NCBI GenBank assembly: GCA_001599815.1
Contig: BCIA01000007.1
Location: 930,001-994,000 of the forward strand
Origin: Furcasterigmium furcatum
Lineage: Eukaryota; Ascomycota; Sordariomycetes; Glomerellales; Plectosphaerellaceae
Direction: 5' to 3'
Length of the DNA stretch: 64,000 bases
Shown: in pieces, positions 1-11,858 of the stretch
How the letters are laid out: every line of letters begins with the position of its first letter
Position numbering within the stretch: position 1 is the first letter of the stretch
Translations under genes and position numbers: made by a program
Notes under the pieces: generated by a model
The model's database searches: none
Seen by the model: the letters and a program-made list of their open reading frames with translations, nothing else
Told to the model about the DNA's origin: nothing

Positions 1-2090
1 GTGGGTCACGTGAGTAGCGGCACCTGCGACCCCGGACGCCGAATGATCAAGATTGTCGAGGGTTGCCTCAGCTCGTCCACTCAGCCATCTGGAACCCCGC
101 GAAAAGGCTTGCCGCGTCCTGGAACCGGCTCCAAGAGCCTCGGGGCGACTCGAACCTCAACCCCAAGAACAGGCAGACTTATGTACATTTGTACTTATAC
201 GGCTCGCACCAGGGCCATTCGCCCTGTCATGTATCGGGTCTCTTGTCAAGCGCTAGAAAAATTCGAGGCGAAGCGGGCGAGAAGAGCTGAACGTCTGGTG
301 GTCTTCGTAGGGCGTTCAGAATGACAAGTGATCACATGAGGAGGACGAGCCCAGGGGGGGGGTTCGCCCGTGGACCGCCACAGATGGTCCGGAAGCCGAT
401 GGTATCATGGATGGCTTGTTGTTGACGCGACACGGTGGCAGCGGCTGGGAGACGGTTCGGCACTAGGAGGGACTTTTGATCGCCCGACCCCACAGGCAAA
501 CATCCATGTAAGTACCACGGCCCACCACACGACTGGGACAGTTCAGCCTGTTCAGGGGCCCATTGCCGGTTCCTCGCCAACTCCACATGGCCTCGTAACT
601 CGTTTCTTCCGGAAACATGGAACCGCGCTGGTTTCGTCCTCACCCATCGTCAGCACCTAGTCTCAACGAGCCAATTCCTCCTGCCAACGTTGACGCAGCC
701 AGAAAAGAAGCAGCGTCTTTGAACTCTTCGCCTCTCGCTGCACGAGAGAAGTAATTCCACATCACGAACTTGCGTCCACCAGACTGTATCCTTGACAGGC
801 TATCAGGCTATCAGCATGGGAATATACTTGTGACACCAGGTCGCAGACGAAAGAAAGGAGTGAAGCGCACCCACAGTGCCAGAATCACTGACAGGGCTCA
901 TACAAGGACAGGCCCTCGATTCCGACGAGGAAGGGCCCATCGGTACATATGGGTACTTACCCCTCGGCTTCATTGCTTCAGTCGTACGAGGCACGGCACA
1001 GTACTGTGTGCAGCAATGCAGCTGAGGAGATATGCCAAGAGTGGGACACCGCCGCCACTGCCGAGACTCCCGCTTCAACGCGCCCGGCTTCTTCAATCAC
1101 TTTATTACCGTTGAGCAAGTCCGTGCAACCTTAGCGTAACGTCGTTTCATCTGATTCGGCAGGCTAGATGTAAGCGAGCACTGCAGTCTGGCCATCGCTT
1201 CGTACCTTACAAGTACTCAAGACCGAACTAGCGACCCCGAGTACAGGGGTTTCCGAAGCAGACCCAATTGTGCAATTTTCCTATTTTGTGATATGCGACA
1301 GCTTCTCGATGTGCAGTCCGACTCCCGGTACCTGCATACAAATACATAGCAAAATCCTGTTTCCCTGCATTTTATTTCTCTTGGAAACCGGGTCGTAATC
1401 CCCTTGCTACATATAGGAGAGACCCTAGCCATATATGTCGAGCTCCGTGAAGGGCGCTGATCCGGCCTCTGCCAGATAACCCCCTTTTGCTTGCTGCAAT
1501 GGGAAGGAGAGCAACTAGGGCCAACATAGCGCGACACTTACATACAAGGCTGATCCCAGACCCCGGGAACGCTCCCCGGCGGTTCGCTAGTGCACACTAC
1601 TTGCGTACGGCGGAGGAGACAGGTTCGGCTTAGACAGGAACACCTCAGTACTTTGCCACTGTTCGGGACAGTTCCAGGGACGAGATTGAACCTTGGGCTT
1701 GGGAGTATGGGTGCGAGTGGAACAGCCCTGTAAAGGCCGTCTGCCCTCCCTCATCCCGACCCGCCAGAAAGAAAGAAAGGCAAGACCAAAGGCTCCCCCG
1801 GGCTGTCTCCGAGTCTCGTCCAGTTTTTCGTCCTTCGCATGCTTAATTCTTCAAAGCCTCTGGGGTGAGGCCTGCGTTTGCCATTCATTACTTCCTTACG
1901 CCGCCGAGAAGACTCGTTCGTTCCTAGCCACATCCTACGAGCATACCTAACGCCCCGCGGGATCGACGGTCGACAACGCCAACCACGGAGATCGACAGAC
2001 ACTTTGACTTGATATATGTAGATCGTCCCGGACACCGCTGTCTTTCACGCTCTGCCCCCTCGTCAATCTTTCGAATAGCGGGACGTGACG
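1..2090. other. Upstream intergenic region, no gene recognised
   Basis: About 2.1 kb before the first gene. Short open frames exist on both strands, but none has a recognisable domain, convincing introns or fungal coding bias. The part just before 2091 is presumably the promoter and 5' leader of the rhodopsin-like gene. I see no tRNA, repeat array or transposon end here. Confidence 0.5.
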
Positions 2091-3525
2091 ATGAGCACCG
2101 TCACCGAGCTCGAAGCCCGTGCTTGGGCTCCTGGGACGGACTTCAAGGCGCCAGCTGAGCTGAACTGGCTCTACCATTTCGGTCTTGCGGTCATCTGCAT
2201 CCTATGGACCCTGTCGCTCCTCGTCGTCGGCCTCCGGATATGGGCTCGATGGTCGGCAAAGCAACTGGGCGTCGGTAAGTCTCTAATTCGTGCAGCGAAC
2301 AGATTCGAGAGCATGACCTGACATGATTTGGCACAGATGACTACCTCATGGTTGCTGCTATGGCCGTCAATACCGGCTGGTTCTTTACATTGATCATGTG
2401 TAAGTTGATCTCGAAATGAGACACCTTTCCGCCGCAGAACTAACAAAACTGTCTTGGGCGAACAGACGTCAAGACGTGCTATGTTGGAATCCACTACTGG
2501 GACGTGCCGGATCTCACGTTGGAGCAACAAACTCAAGCCAAGCTGTACGAGTGGCTCATCATCCTGCTTTACCACCCCATCCTGGGCTTCGTCAAGGCGT
2601 CGGTTCTGGCCTTCGACCAAAAGTTCACGGGTGTCAAGAAGTCGCTCCGGTACACGGTCTACACTCTCCAGGCTGTCAACGCGGGCTGCATGATCTCCGT
2701 ATTCTGCGTCACCCTCTTCCAGTGCAACCCCATCTCGCTCAACTGGACGCCCGGCTACAGGCGTGCCTGCATCAACAACATCGCCTTCAACTACGCCTAC
2801 AACTGCATCGTCATTGCCACCGACATTGCCGTGTTGGCCGTGCCGTTCTGGGCGTTCATCGGTCTGCAGATGCGGACTCGACTGAAGCTTGCTCTCCTCG
2901 GTGTCTTTGCCCTCGGTGGACTGTAAGTCGCGAACTCCGGCCCCCCTGAAGTGACATTTGCTGACAATCGACTCAACACAGGGTCACGGTGATCTCTTGC
3001 GTCCGCCTCGGCCTCCTGATTCATTGGTTCGACCAGTTCTACAAGGGCCTCGGCTCCCCTGACATCTACTACTCGTTCGGCTGGGCCGTCTCGCCCATCG
3101 AGTGCAACCTCGCCATCGTCGCGGCCTCCATCCCCGCGCTCTGGCCGCTGTTCCGCAAGGCCTTCCCGAAATTCTACTCGGACCTGAACTACCCGTACCA
3201 GAGCCCGTACCACGGCAACGCGCAGCCGGGCGGCTCCAACCACGCGTCGGCCTTTCGCTCCAACCTCGCCCGCCCCATGGGTGCGTCGCGCATCGGCGAC
3301 GAGGACACGGACGATGGCTTTATGATGAAGACGATGCACGCCAACGGCCAGGCGGACTGCAGGGCCACAACGCCCACGGGTTCGCAGGACGGCATCATCG
3401 ATGTCAAGGGCGGAATCGTGCGCACCACCGACGTCGAAGTTGGCTACGAGGAGGCTACAAAGGACAGGGACTATGTCAATGACCGCGACGAGTATGGTCG
3501 CAAGAAGGTGGCGTACGCCATGTAA
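2091..3525 (+). CDS. Fungal rhodopsin-like seven-transmembrane integral membrane protein
   Basis: Spliced model 2091..2274, 2337..2399, 2466..2922, 2982..3525 gives 415 aa; all four joins keep frame and the introns have GTAAGT donors. The protein matches the layout of the fungal rhodopsin-domain (SAT5/PTH11-like) family: a short N-terminus, seven hydrophobic helices over roughly residues 25-300, a conserved DDYLM motif at the first exon join, a GIHYWDV motif after it, and a long hydrophilic cytoplasmic tail with charged patches. An in-frame GTG lies two codons upstream, but ATG 2091 is the natural start. Members sit in the plasma membrane and some act in surface sensing or pathogenicity; the ligand and role here cannot be read from sequence. 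It stands alone, 1.5 kb from its neighbour. Confidence 0.88.
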
Positions 3526-4999
3526 GGAATTCTTGGTTGGGTAAAAGCGAAAAGGGGGAGCAGCATCCACGAGTATATCTCCGGCTTCCCCTTTGTGGCA
3601 CAACTTGTTTTGCCTCCATGTAATTGCAGCGTTCTTGCAACAGATGTCGAAGTGGAAAGAGCTAGCTCTCGACAACAATAGGATTTCCACCATATAGATT
3701 ATCTACTCAGATAGTTTATCCTCAACCGCGTTATGGGGATCGCAATGTCTGTTCTGAGTGCTGACGGCACGCTCGGGGAAAACCGACTGTGCCACAGGTG
3801 ATCATCAACCCGCTGCACAGACCCGAGACTGAGGGCCGAGAATGGCAGTTGTCAGAAAACGTCCGCTGCAGCTGCGCCGCAATTGCGCCGTTTCCAAGCG
3901 TCGGGCATTAACCAAGCCCCGAGACCGCCGTTCAGGGGGACGGGAGTTGCGGCACCCTCCTGGCCTCCTGGGAGAAATGAGAGTATCCCCCCTGCCGCAT
4001 AGTAAGGAAACTCGAAAAATTCGTAAGCATATGGGCTCAGGCTATCCCTTTTCAGGCCTGCGTTCTTCGCTTGGGCGGGAATAAAACTCGATCACTGGGC
4101 GGGAATTGCATTCTGTACAGTACTTGGACCTACTGTACAGACCAGTCAACTAGTTCGACATGTATCGCTTCTTGGCCAGAAGTGTGTATCTGGTTGGCCT
4201 CTGAGCTCTTGGCACACCTTAGCTCAAGTGCGAATTATCCGAGCTTATGCGGCAATCTCGACAGGGGCTCCAACCCCACCGGACTCTGCTGTTGAGCAGA
4301 AGATACATAATTAGTCTAGAGACTTGGGTCCTGAGGACAGGGATCTATGTGGGAACGCTGCATGTCCACTGTCGCCAGACATCACCCCTGATTCGAATAC
4401 GACTCCGCCGGCAATGCCAGTCCAAAAACGTGGCTCCCCCGACAGGCATATTGAGCGCCGAGACGACTTGGTTGCTTGGCCCGGTCCCCCCTTATTCTCT
4501 CTGTCAGGTGGGAGTTCCAGGGGGCCTCTTCTCAGGCATCCCGGCAATCGCAAAGCACGTAACTCCCGGGAACTGCAAGGGGCGAAAGGGCTGGCCCGCA
4601 ACCACGCCACATTCGTGCATTCAGTTCACGCTTCTCCCACGAGGCATACCTGCGTCCCAGCACCCCGGACCTGGCAGACCTGATGAGATGCCCACCCGGG
4701 GCCTTATTCTACCCAATGTGATCCGTCATCTTCTCTTCTCGTAGCGAAGATTCCCACAATAATACACCTTAGCGCGGCGATAGCGAGGTTTCCACGTGGC
4801 CGAGTGTCTTCTGGGTCCGTAGTCTGAGGGTCGAACCAAGGTAGTATAAGAGACAGTCGCGATGATCCTTCTCCTCTGATCGACTCTCCTTTGGCTCGTC
4901 CTCCTCACCTTCAGTTGGGCATTCATTCCCTTGGTATACCACCCACATTCGTTCTTTCATTTTGCTTTTTACCATAATCACTGGAACAGAAAACCAAAG
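3526..4999. other. Intergenic region, no gene recognised
   Basis: About 1.5 kb between two plus-strand genes. It presumably contains the 3' UTR of the membrane protein gene and the promoter of the GMC oxidoreductase gene. No open frame here has a recognisable domain. Confidence 0.5.
4845..4849 (+). promoter_or_regulatory. Possible TATA box of the GMC oxidoreductase gene
   Basis: The sequence TATAA lies about 150 bp before ATG 5000 in a plausible core-promoter position. No transcript data support it. Confidence 0.3.
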
Positions 5000-7176
5000 A
5001 TGCGTCTCATCAAGGCTTTCTCCATCGGCGCGTGCATCCTCGGCGTCGTCGAGGCCCTCCCCCGCCGCGCTCAAAACTTCGCCAAGAGGCAGGTTACCGA
5101 GCTCCGGGACGAGTATGACTTCGTCATCATCGGTGGTGGTACCGCCGGCCTGACCGTTGCCGACCGTGTCTCGGCCGCCTTCCCCAGGAGTGAGTTATGA
5201 ATCCCATGCCAGATGAGGGTCCCGATCTGCGGCTCCCGGGACGATCGTTGAAAGCTTACACGGATGCACCCCCACACAGAGACCGTCCTAGTCATCGAGT
5301 ACGGTAAAGTCGAGGGCACCGTTGGCTACTATGACCCGCCCGAGGATGGTCGTGGTGCCAGCCGCCTGGTCATCACCACGCCTCCCGTCGCCAGCGTCAA
5401 CAACCGCTCTGCCGTCGTCATCCTCGGCATGACTGTTGGCGGAGGCTCCGCCGTCAACGGTCAGTTCCTGGACCGTGGCTCCAGGTTCGACTACGACGAG
5501 TGGGCGCGACTTGGTAGCCCCGAGTTTGACGACAGCCCTGACAGCTGGGACTGGGAGAACTTTGGCCCCGCGTTCAAGAAGGCAAGTCTTGTCTCTCACT
5601 GTCCTTCCCAATGCCGAACATCCCTTCTAACAATACATCAGTCCTTCTTCCTTACCGAGCCCAGCGATGAGCTTGTCGAGGAGTACGGTTACACTTGGGA
5701 TGCCTCCGAATACGCTGGCGAGGCGATCGAGGCCTCTTTCCCCCCCTTCCAGTGGCCCGTCCAGAGTATGTGACCAACCCCCAGACCCGTACGCTAGTAG
5801 GAATAGCAAAGATACTAACTCTTACGTCCAGAGGTCGGCTGGGAGGCGTACGAGGAGTTCGGTCTCGAGACTCCCGTCACCTGCGACGATGGCGACAAGC
5901 ATGGTGTCTGCTGGGTTCCCTCGGCCCAGAACTCCGAGACCGTGGAGCGATCCCACGCCGGTGTCGGTCACTACACCAGGATTGCGGACTCCCGCCCCAA
6001 CCTCGACCTCCTCGTCGAGCACAAGGTCACCCGCCTCATCATCAACAAGGACGAGAGCGCCCCCACCATCGAGTTCCGCCCCGTCGCCGGTGGTGAGCTG
6101 AAGACCATCCGCCCCAAGCGCGAGGTTATCCTGTCGGCCGGTGCCATCCACACTCCCCAGATCCTCCAGCGTAGTGGTATCGCCTCCGCCGAGTACCTCG
6201 CGTCGGAGGGCATCGAGCTCGTCGAGGACCTCCCCGGTGTCGGCCAGAACTTCCAGGACCACAGCGGCGTCCCCTTCACCTTCTCCTACGATGCTCCCTC
6301 CCCCAACGAGGCCGAGGTCACCAACAACGCGACCTACGCCGCCGAGGCTGTCGCCCAGTTCCGCGAGCGCCCCGCCCGCGGCCCTTACACTCTCGCCATG
6401 GGTAACAGCGCCGCCTACGTCGCCCTCCAGCACGTCACCCCCGAGTGGGAGCAGATCGTCGCGAACATCCGCGCCCAGATTGCCGACCGCTCCGCCCTCG
6501 AGTTCCTCCCCGCCACCGCCGCCGAGACCGTCCAGGAGGGCTACCTCGCGCAGCTCGAGATCATCGCCCAGGCCCTCGAGCACCCCGAGCACCCCATCCT
6601 CGAGATGCCCTTCCACACCGGCCCCGGCACCGCCTTCCTCCTCAAGCCCCTCAGCCGCGGCTCCGTCGTCCTCAACTCCGACGACCACGACGCCACCCCC
6701 ATCGTCAACTACGCCACCGGCGCCAACCCCGTCGACCTCGACATCATGGCCACCTACGTCGACTACTTCCGCCGCCTCTACGCCACCGACACCTGGCAGG
6801 CGCTCGGCGCCGTCGAGGTCGCCCCCGGCGCCAACGTCACCGAGCACTCCGCCCTCATCGAGTACGTCAAGAACACCGTCATCCAGTCGCTCATGCACCC
6901 CTGCTGCACGGCCGCCATGCTTCCCCGCGAGAAGGGCGGTGTCGTCAACTCCAGCCTCTCCGTCTACGGCATCCAGGGTCTCCGCGTTGCCGACTGCTCC
7001 ATCATCCCCACCGTCCCTGCCGCCCACACCACCACCACGGCGTACGCCATTGGCGAGAAGGTAAGTCGTCCCCGGCGACATCCAGTTTCCGTTCTTGAGG
7101 AGAATCACGGTTGCTAACAGGTCTGCAGGCTGCCGAGATCATCATCCGCCGGTGGAAGGGATGCAGCAAGGCTTAA
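5000..7176 (+). CDS. Secreted GMC (glucose-methanol-choline) family FAD oxidoreductase
   Basis: Model 5000..5189, 5280..5581, 5642..5765, 5832..7060, 7129..7176; 630 aa. A signal peptide covers about residues 1-20, followed by the ADP-binding motif FVIIGGGTAG (41-50). The second GMC signature SAGAIHTPQILQRSGI lies near 307-322, and the C-terminal substrate domain ends with HPCCTAAM (His561) and AAHTTTTAYAIGEK (His604), the His-His/Asn pair that deprotonates the alcohol in this family. Length is normal. Intron 2 starts with GCAAGT, a GC-AG intron; no nearby GT donor keeps the frame. The family oxidises alcohols or sugars to aldehydes or lactones and makes H2O2; aryl-alcohol oxidase, glucose dehydrogenase or a tailoring oxidase are all possible, and the substrate cannot be called. 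It lies 7 kb from the SDR/P450 group, separated by housekeeping genes. Confidence 0.93.
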
Positions 7177-8067
7177 ATAGCCTAGCATCGTCTGGAAGAT
7201 GTGTCCTGTTTTGGGGCCACATTGCTGTTCAGGTCTAGTTAGCGGCTACAATATATCACTTACTGCTATCACCACCTTTGATGTCCCTATTCAGATCTTT
7301 TTCCAGATCAACATGATTTGATGAAGAGCCACGGTGCAGTGGACATTCGACGACGGCCGACACGGGCAGGGTGGCAAGCTTGGTAACGCCGGGAGGTGTT
7401 GGGCAGGGAAGTATTAGTAGCGATGGAGACAGGACACCGAGGTACCCAGAGTGGGTTTATCTAGACCTTCAAGACACCTTCCCAACACAAGCATCCTCAC
7501 CACAGCGGTGACCGAATGGCCGATGCGGGTCCGGGGGAAGAAGCGGGTGATGAAATGCCGCATTTTCGCTGTTAGTCTCCATGGGAAAGGAATTCTAAAA
7601 CGATAAAGGTCCATTTAAATGGGAGAGAGGAGAGAGAGGACCTTTCAGTACTCGGTTGCTGGAGTGGCATCGCGAATTCGCGGAGCTTTGACACTGGGCA
7701 GAGATGCTGGTGGAGTTGAAAAGGGGCCAGCACGGGCCATGTCACGTGACATTGGATTTGGGGCGGTCTGCTTCCACGGCACTGTCCTTTCCTCTGCAGC
7801 TCGGCATTGAGGTCGTTCCGCAGGTCAGCTTGAAAACAAAAGACCTCTAACAGCAATTCATGTCTCGAACAATGCATTGATGGATGAAATTCACCAAACC
7901 AGGCCTCGGGTAGCAACAGAGACACAGCAACAACTCTCAAACAAACGAACACCATTGTAGCATAGGACTCTACCAGACTAGTTTGGAAGTAATATTTACA
8001 AGCCCATCGGCTACCAGTCTAACGACCCTGTTCCTCTCTGCCCTCATCCTCGCCCCGGACCTGTCGT
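7177..8067. other. Convergent intergenic region
   Basis: About 0.9 kb between the 3' ends of the GMC gene (plus) and the complex I gene (minus). I find no gene; it presumably holds two 3' UTRs. Confidence 0.5.
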
Positions 8068-9617
8068 CTACTGGCCCGGCGCGATCAGCTTGCCCTCGGC
8101 CCTGGCCGAAGGAGCCCAGCCGCCGGCATAAGTCGAACCGCCGTTCAGGGCGGCGTACTCCGCCATCCGCTTCTCGAGCTCGGGGCGGAAGTGGCGGATA
8201 AGGCCCTGCAGCGGCCAGGCGAAAGCCTCACCCAGAGCTGTGTCATCATCGTCAGCACGCATGTCTCGTATTTCTCGGGGGTCACGTCACGACTTACCGC
8301 AGATGGTGTGGCCCTCGACCTGCTTGGTCAGCTCCTGGAGCATGTCGATCTCCCTGGGGCGGCCCTGGCCCTTCTCGAAACGCTTCATGATCTGGTCAGT
8401 CCACTTGCTGCCCTCGCGGCAGGGCGTGCACTGGCCGCAGGACTCGTGGTGGTAGAAGTGGGACAGCCTGCTGATGGCGCGGACGACGTCGGTGCTCTTG
8501 TCCATGACGATGACGGCAGCGGTGCCCAGGCCGGACTGGTTGTCCTTGAGGGCGTCGAAGTCCATGAGCTGCTCGTCGCAGATGGCCTTGGGCAGGATGG
8601 GCGTGGACGAGCCGCCGGGGATGACGGCGAGCAGGTTGTCCCAGCCGCCGCGGACGCCGCCGCAGTGCTTGTCGATCAGCTCGCGCAGCGGGATGGACAT
8701 CTCCTCCTCGACGGTCACGGGGTTGTTGACGTGGCCAGAGATGCAGAAGAGCTTGGTGCCCTGGTTCCTCTCGCGGCCGAATCCGGCGAACCAGCTGCCG
8801 CCGCGGCGGCAGATTGTGGGCGCGACGGCGATGGTCTCGACGTTGGCGACGGTCGAAGGGCAGCCGAAGACACCGACGGCGGCAGGGAAGGGAGGCTTGA
8901 GGCGGGGCTTGCCGGGCTTGCCCTCGAGCGACTCGATGAGCGAGGTCTCCTCTCCGCAGACGTAGGCGCCGGCGCCGCGGTGGACGAAGACGTCGAAGTC
9001 GTAGCCGGAACCGCAGGCGTTCTTGCCAATGAGGCCGTCCTTGTAGGCCTCGTTGATGGCGGTCTGAAGGACGGCGGCTTCGTGGTAGAACTCGCCGCGG
9101 ATGTAGATGTAGGCGGCGGAGGCGTTCATGGCTCGGCCGGCGACGAGGCAGCCCTCGATGAGCTTGTGGGGGTCCTTTCGCATGATCTCGCGGTCCTTGC
9201 ATGTTCCGGGCTCGCCCTCATCGGCGTTCACGACGAGGTATCGGGGCTTCGAGTCCTTGTCCCAGTCCTTGAAGTTCATGAACGACTGCGGAGGCGCGGT
9301 TCCGTCAGTATGTGTGTGGGCAGCTCGCGGGGGCCGACGGAGGGGCTGCTACTTACCCACTTGAGGCCGGAGGGGAAACCAGCACCGCCACGTCCTCTCA
9401 GGCCGGAGGTCTTGACCTCGTTGATGATCCAGTCGTGGCCCTTGAGGAGGATCTCCTTCGTCTTGTGCCAGTCGCCCATCTTCTTCGCGGCGGCGAGGGT
9501 CGGGGGGTAGCGCCCCATGAGGTTCTGGAAGATACGGTCGCTGTCCTTGAGGCCTCCATAGGTGCGGACGGTGGCATAGCCGCGCGCGGCCTGCGCAGGG
9601 AGCCGGGTTGCCGCCAT
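8068..9617 (-). CDS. nuo51: NADH:ubiquinone oxidoreductase 51-kDa subunit (NDUFV1/NUO51), complex I
   Basis: Complement of 8068..8237, 8298..9285, 9357..9617; 472 aa. It carries the FMN- and NADH-binding flavoprotein of mitochondrial complex I, where electrons enter from NADH. Seen directly: a short Arg/Ala-rich presequence ending near RGYATV, the glycine-rich GRGGAGFPSG before exon join 1, the GGHTIC-type end, and the N3 4Fe-4S ligands CGQCTPC (Cys370, 373, 376) with the fourth Cys416 just before the last intron, giving TICALGEAFAWP after splicing. Introns have GTAAGT donors. Start chosen at 9617 because the upstream in-frame extension does not look like a presequence. The protein is highly conserved and its identity is secure; the other complex I genes are elsewhere. 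Confidence 0.97.
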
Positions 9618-10397
9618 TTTGGGGGATTCGTGGTCGCGATGGTTGATGGTGGTGTTCAAGTCAAGCTTGGGACAAGCGGCGAATTGTCGGGTGCAGACCT
9701 GAGAGATTACCAATTCGCACCCGTGATTGGCCAACAGGTTGGTGGCCCGCAGAAAGCGGGTCGGTCCACGCTCTCAAACGCCTCGGGCAACAACGGCGGA
9801 ATACATCATCACTTTTTCCTTGATGACACCGCCAATTCTTTGGGTATTGCCTGGCAATCGCTCAATCTGAGAGACGGGATCTATTCTGGTGATTGTTTTG
9901 CACTTTTATTCTCAAAATCTGGTTCCCCCTCGAAGCCCGGGGTCAATTGGAATCCCCGTCCGGAGCTGCGGAATATCCATCGGCAAAGCTTCGGCACACG
10001 CCCACAGGTCGATGATGCGTCTACGGCACCTGACTAACAACTATCGCTTGCTCTCAAGTGATTCATTGATGAAGATGATCGATAGGTTCGACTTCTGAGT
10101 CATGCAGCTGTCGCTACAATGGCGCCCGAAAGTCCACCTGAGCGCTGTGGCCTGATTCTGGGACTGAGGACGGGAAATGCGTCTCATCTGCCACAATACT
10201 GGTAGGGTGGCTCTTTGCTGCCCGGGTATGTACTCTCAGTACTCTCGCTTCATGATATCGAGTCGCCATGTGTTTCGGGGTGTCTGTCCCGTAGCGGCTG
10301 TTTCTGGGGTGTCGTCAAACGAAGGACAGCCGGTCCGCCCCCGGGTATCATCCAGAGGGCCCAGTTCATCTCTTCAGCTGCTCGTACCAAGTCGTCA
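9618..10397. other. Promoter region of nuo51
   Basis: About 0.8 kb between two minus-strand genes. It should hold the nuo51 promoter and the 3' UTR of the dynactin gene. A plus-strand frame crosses it, but this is antisense to nuo51 and shows no domain. Confidence 0.45.
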
Positions 10398-11052
10398 TCA
10401 AGACTCGGCCGCAGCCGGTCGTCTCGCCACAGTACTCGGGATCAACTTGCGCAAGACGTCCACCTGCCGCGCCTGCGCCTTGTGCCTCAGACTCTCCACG
10501 CCGCGGCTATCCAGCCGCCGCCGGCCGTTCGAGTAGATGACGGTAAAGTCGGGTATATTCTCTCCTGCCTTGACAACAGACTTGGGCGTGATGGTGCAAT
10601 TCTATGCCCTTGTTAGCACCGATGTATCCTTCGGCCTGGCGTGGGAACCGTACCTTTCCCAGAACGGCCCCTCGCCCTATCCGCGAGTGCACGCCCACGA
10701 CTGTTCCCTCTCCGATATCCGTGCCGCCGGCTTCTATGACGGAGCCGACTTCGACGGTCACGTAGTCGCCGAGGGCGACGCCGCCGCTGGTCTCGTCGCC
10801 ATCCGTGGCGCCGATGTGCGTCCGCTCGTGGACGATGCACCGCCGGCCGATGAGGATGCTACCGCTCGTCGACTCGAGCTTCGCGCGGGGATGGATGACG
10901 GTCTCGGACTGGATGGTGATCGAGTGCTCGCCCGTTAGGATGCTGTTGTCGGAGATCTTGGCCGAAGAGGAGGCGTTGACTGGTGCTTGCGGCCCCGAGT
11001 TGGAGACGGGCGGGAGGATGGAGCGGCGCTTGCTGCTGGTGGATGTGGACAT
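10398..11052 (-). CDS. Dynactin subunit 6 (p27)-like left-handed beta-helix protein
   Basis: Complement of 10398..10601 and 10654..11052; 200 aa, close to the usual p27 length. Hexapeptide-type repeats with spaced Ile/Val/Leu and Gly (for example GSILIGRRCIVHERTHIGA, then VEVGSVIEAGGTDIGEGTVVG split over successive turns) indicate the left-handed parallel beta-helix that caps the dynactin pointed end. After the intron the chain continues NCTITPKSVVKAGENIPDFT and VIYSNGRRR, as expected for DCTN6. Dynactin links cytoplasmic dynein to cargo and is needed for nuclear movement in hyphae. ATG 11052 (MSTSTSSKRRS) was chosen; the frame stays open to 11223 with 57 more codons of low-complexity, unconserved-looking sequence. 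A bacterial-type gamma-carbonic-anhydrase fold relative is less likely because the three metal His are not evident. Confidence 0.85.
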
Positions 11053-11858
11053 GTCGCCCCTGGAGCTGTAGAGAGCTCCGGCAGGTCGTATTATCGGCTG
11101 GGTGGAAGTTGTGGCATGCTGCTGCCGCCGGCGGAGAGCTGTGTTGACCGGTTCGAGGAGCTTCCCATCTCGCGTGAACAAGGCATAGGCCGGTGAGGGC
11201 TCTCGATTGGACCGGAAGGCCAAAGGTGGGACGTTAATGATTACGTAATCAAGGGTCCAACTGCCGCTTGATACTTCGGCTCAACACCAAAAGTTTCCCC
11301 TGATGATCCATCTGTAAACTTCAGCCACCCGACGCCTCAGCCGTTTCACGACTGATTAAAAGAGGCAGCAATTATGAGCATTGGCAGCGATCTCAAGTCA
11401 TGTCGGCAATGACTGAACGCGGTTACAGATGGATTTCTGAAGAGAGGCGACGCGAGGTGCGAAATCTCAAGTGACTGGCTTCCAGGGGCATTCTTCGGTC
11501 TGTTGAATTACTATCTAGATAACCTTCCTATAGGATACCACAATGCAAAGCCATGATCAGCTATCCATTGACCGTCTATTCTCGTCACTCTCCGTACTCG
11601 TCATTCACCGCTTGACTCTGGAGGAAAATGCCCATCATGGCGAAGGATTGGACATCGAAAGTTCGAGATGACCAAGAAGCTCGCCGGCCGCCCTCGATGG
11701 CTGAGAACTCTCGACTACACATGACATACATGACAAAACTTTAACGTTCCGCCCTCCACTGGGCGAGGAATAAAAGGGCAGACACCTGCCCCCTTTTCTG
11801 GCTCGCCGCCCCAACGCAACCCCCAACCAATCTGCTGGATCTCGCCGCCCAGCAAACC
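11053..11858. other. Divergent promoter region (dynactin p27 / MBOAT acyltransferase)
   Basis: About 0.8 kb between two divergent start codons. It contains an in-frame upstream extension of the dynactin frame (11053-11223, probably untranslated) and a TATA-like ATAAAAG at 11770-11776 that suits the plus-strand gene. Confidence 0.5.
11770..11776 (+). promoter_or_regulatory. Possible TATA box of the MBOAT acyltransferase gene
   Basis: ATAAAAG lies about 85 bp before ATG 11859. Position and sequence fit a core promoter element; nothing else confirms it. Confidence 0.35.

Noticed and set aside
5822..7108. 428-codon minus-strand frame opposite the GMC gene
   Set aside because: It mirrors the GC-rich third positions of the GMC exon and yields a Gly/Val/Asp-rich protein with no domain; a codon-bias shadow.
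8191..9510. 439-codon plus-strand frame opposite nuo51
   Set aside because: Antisense shadow of a strongly conserved gene; composition is Val/Leu/Gly-rich with no homology.
11053..11223. 57-codon N-terminal extension of dynactin p27
   Set aside because: Extension is low-complexity and not like the family; ATG 11052 gives the usual length.
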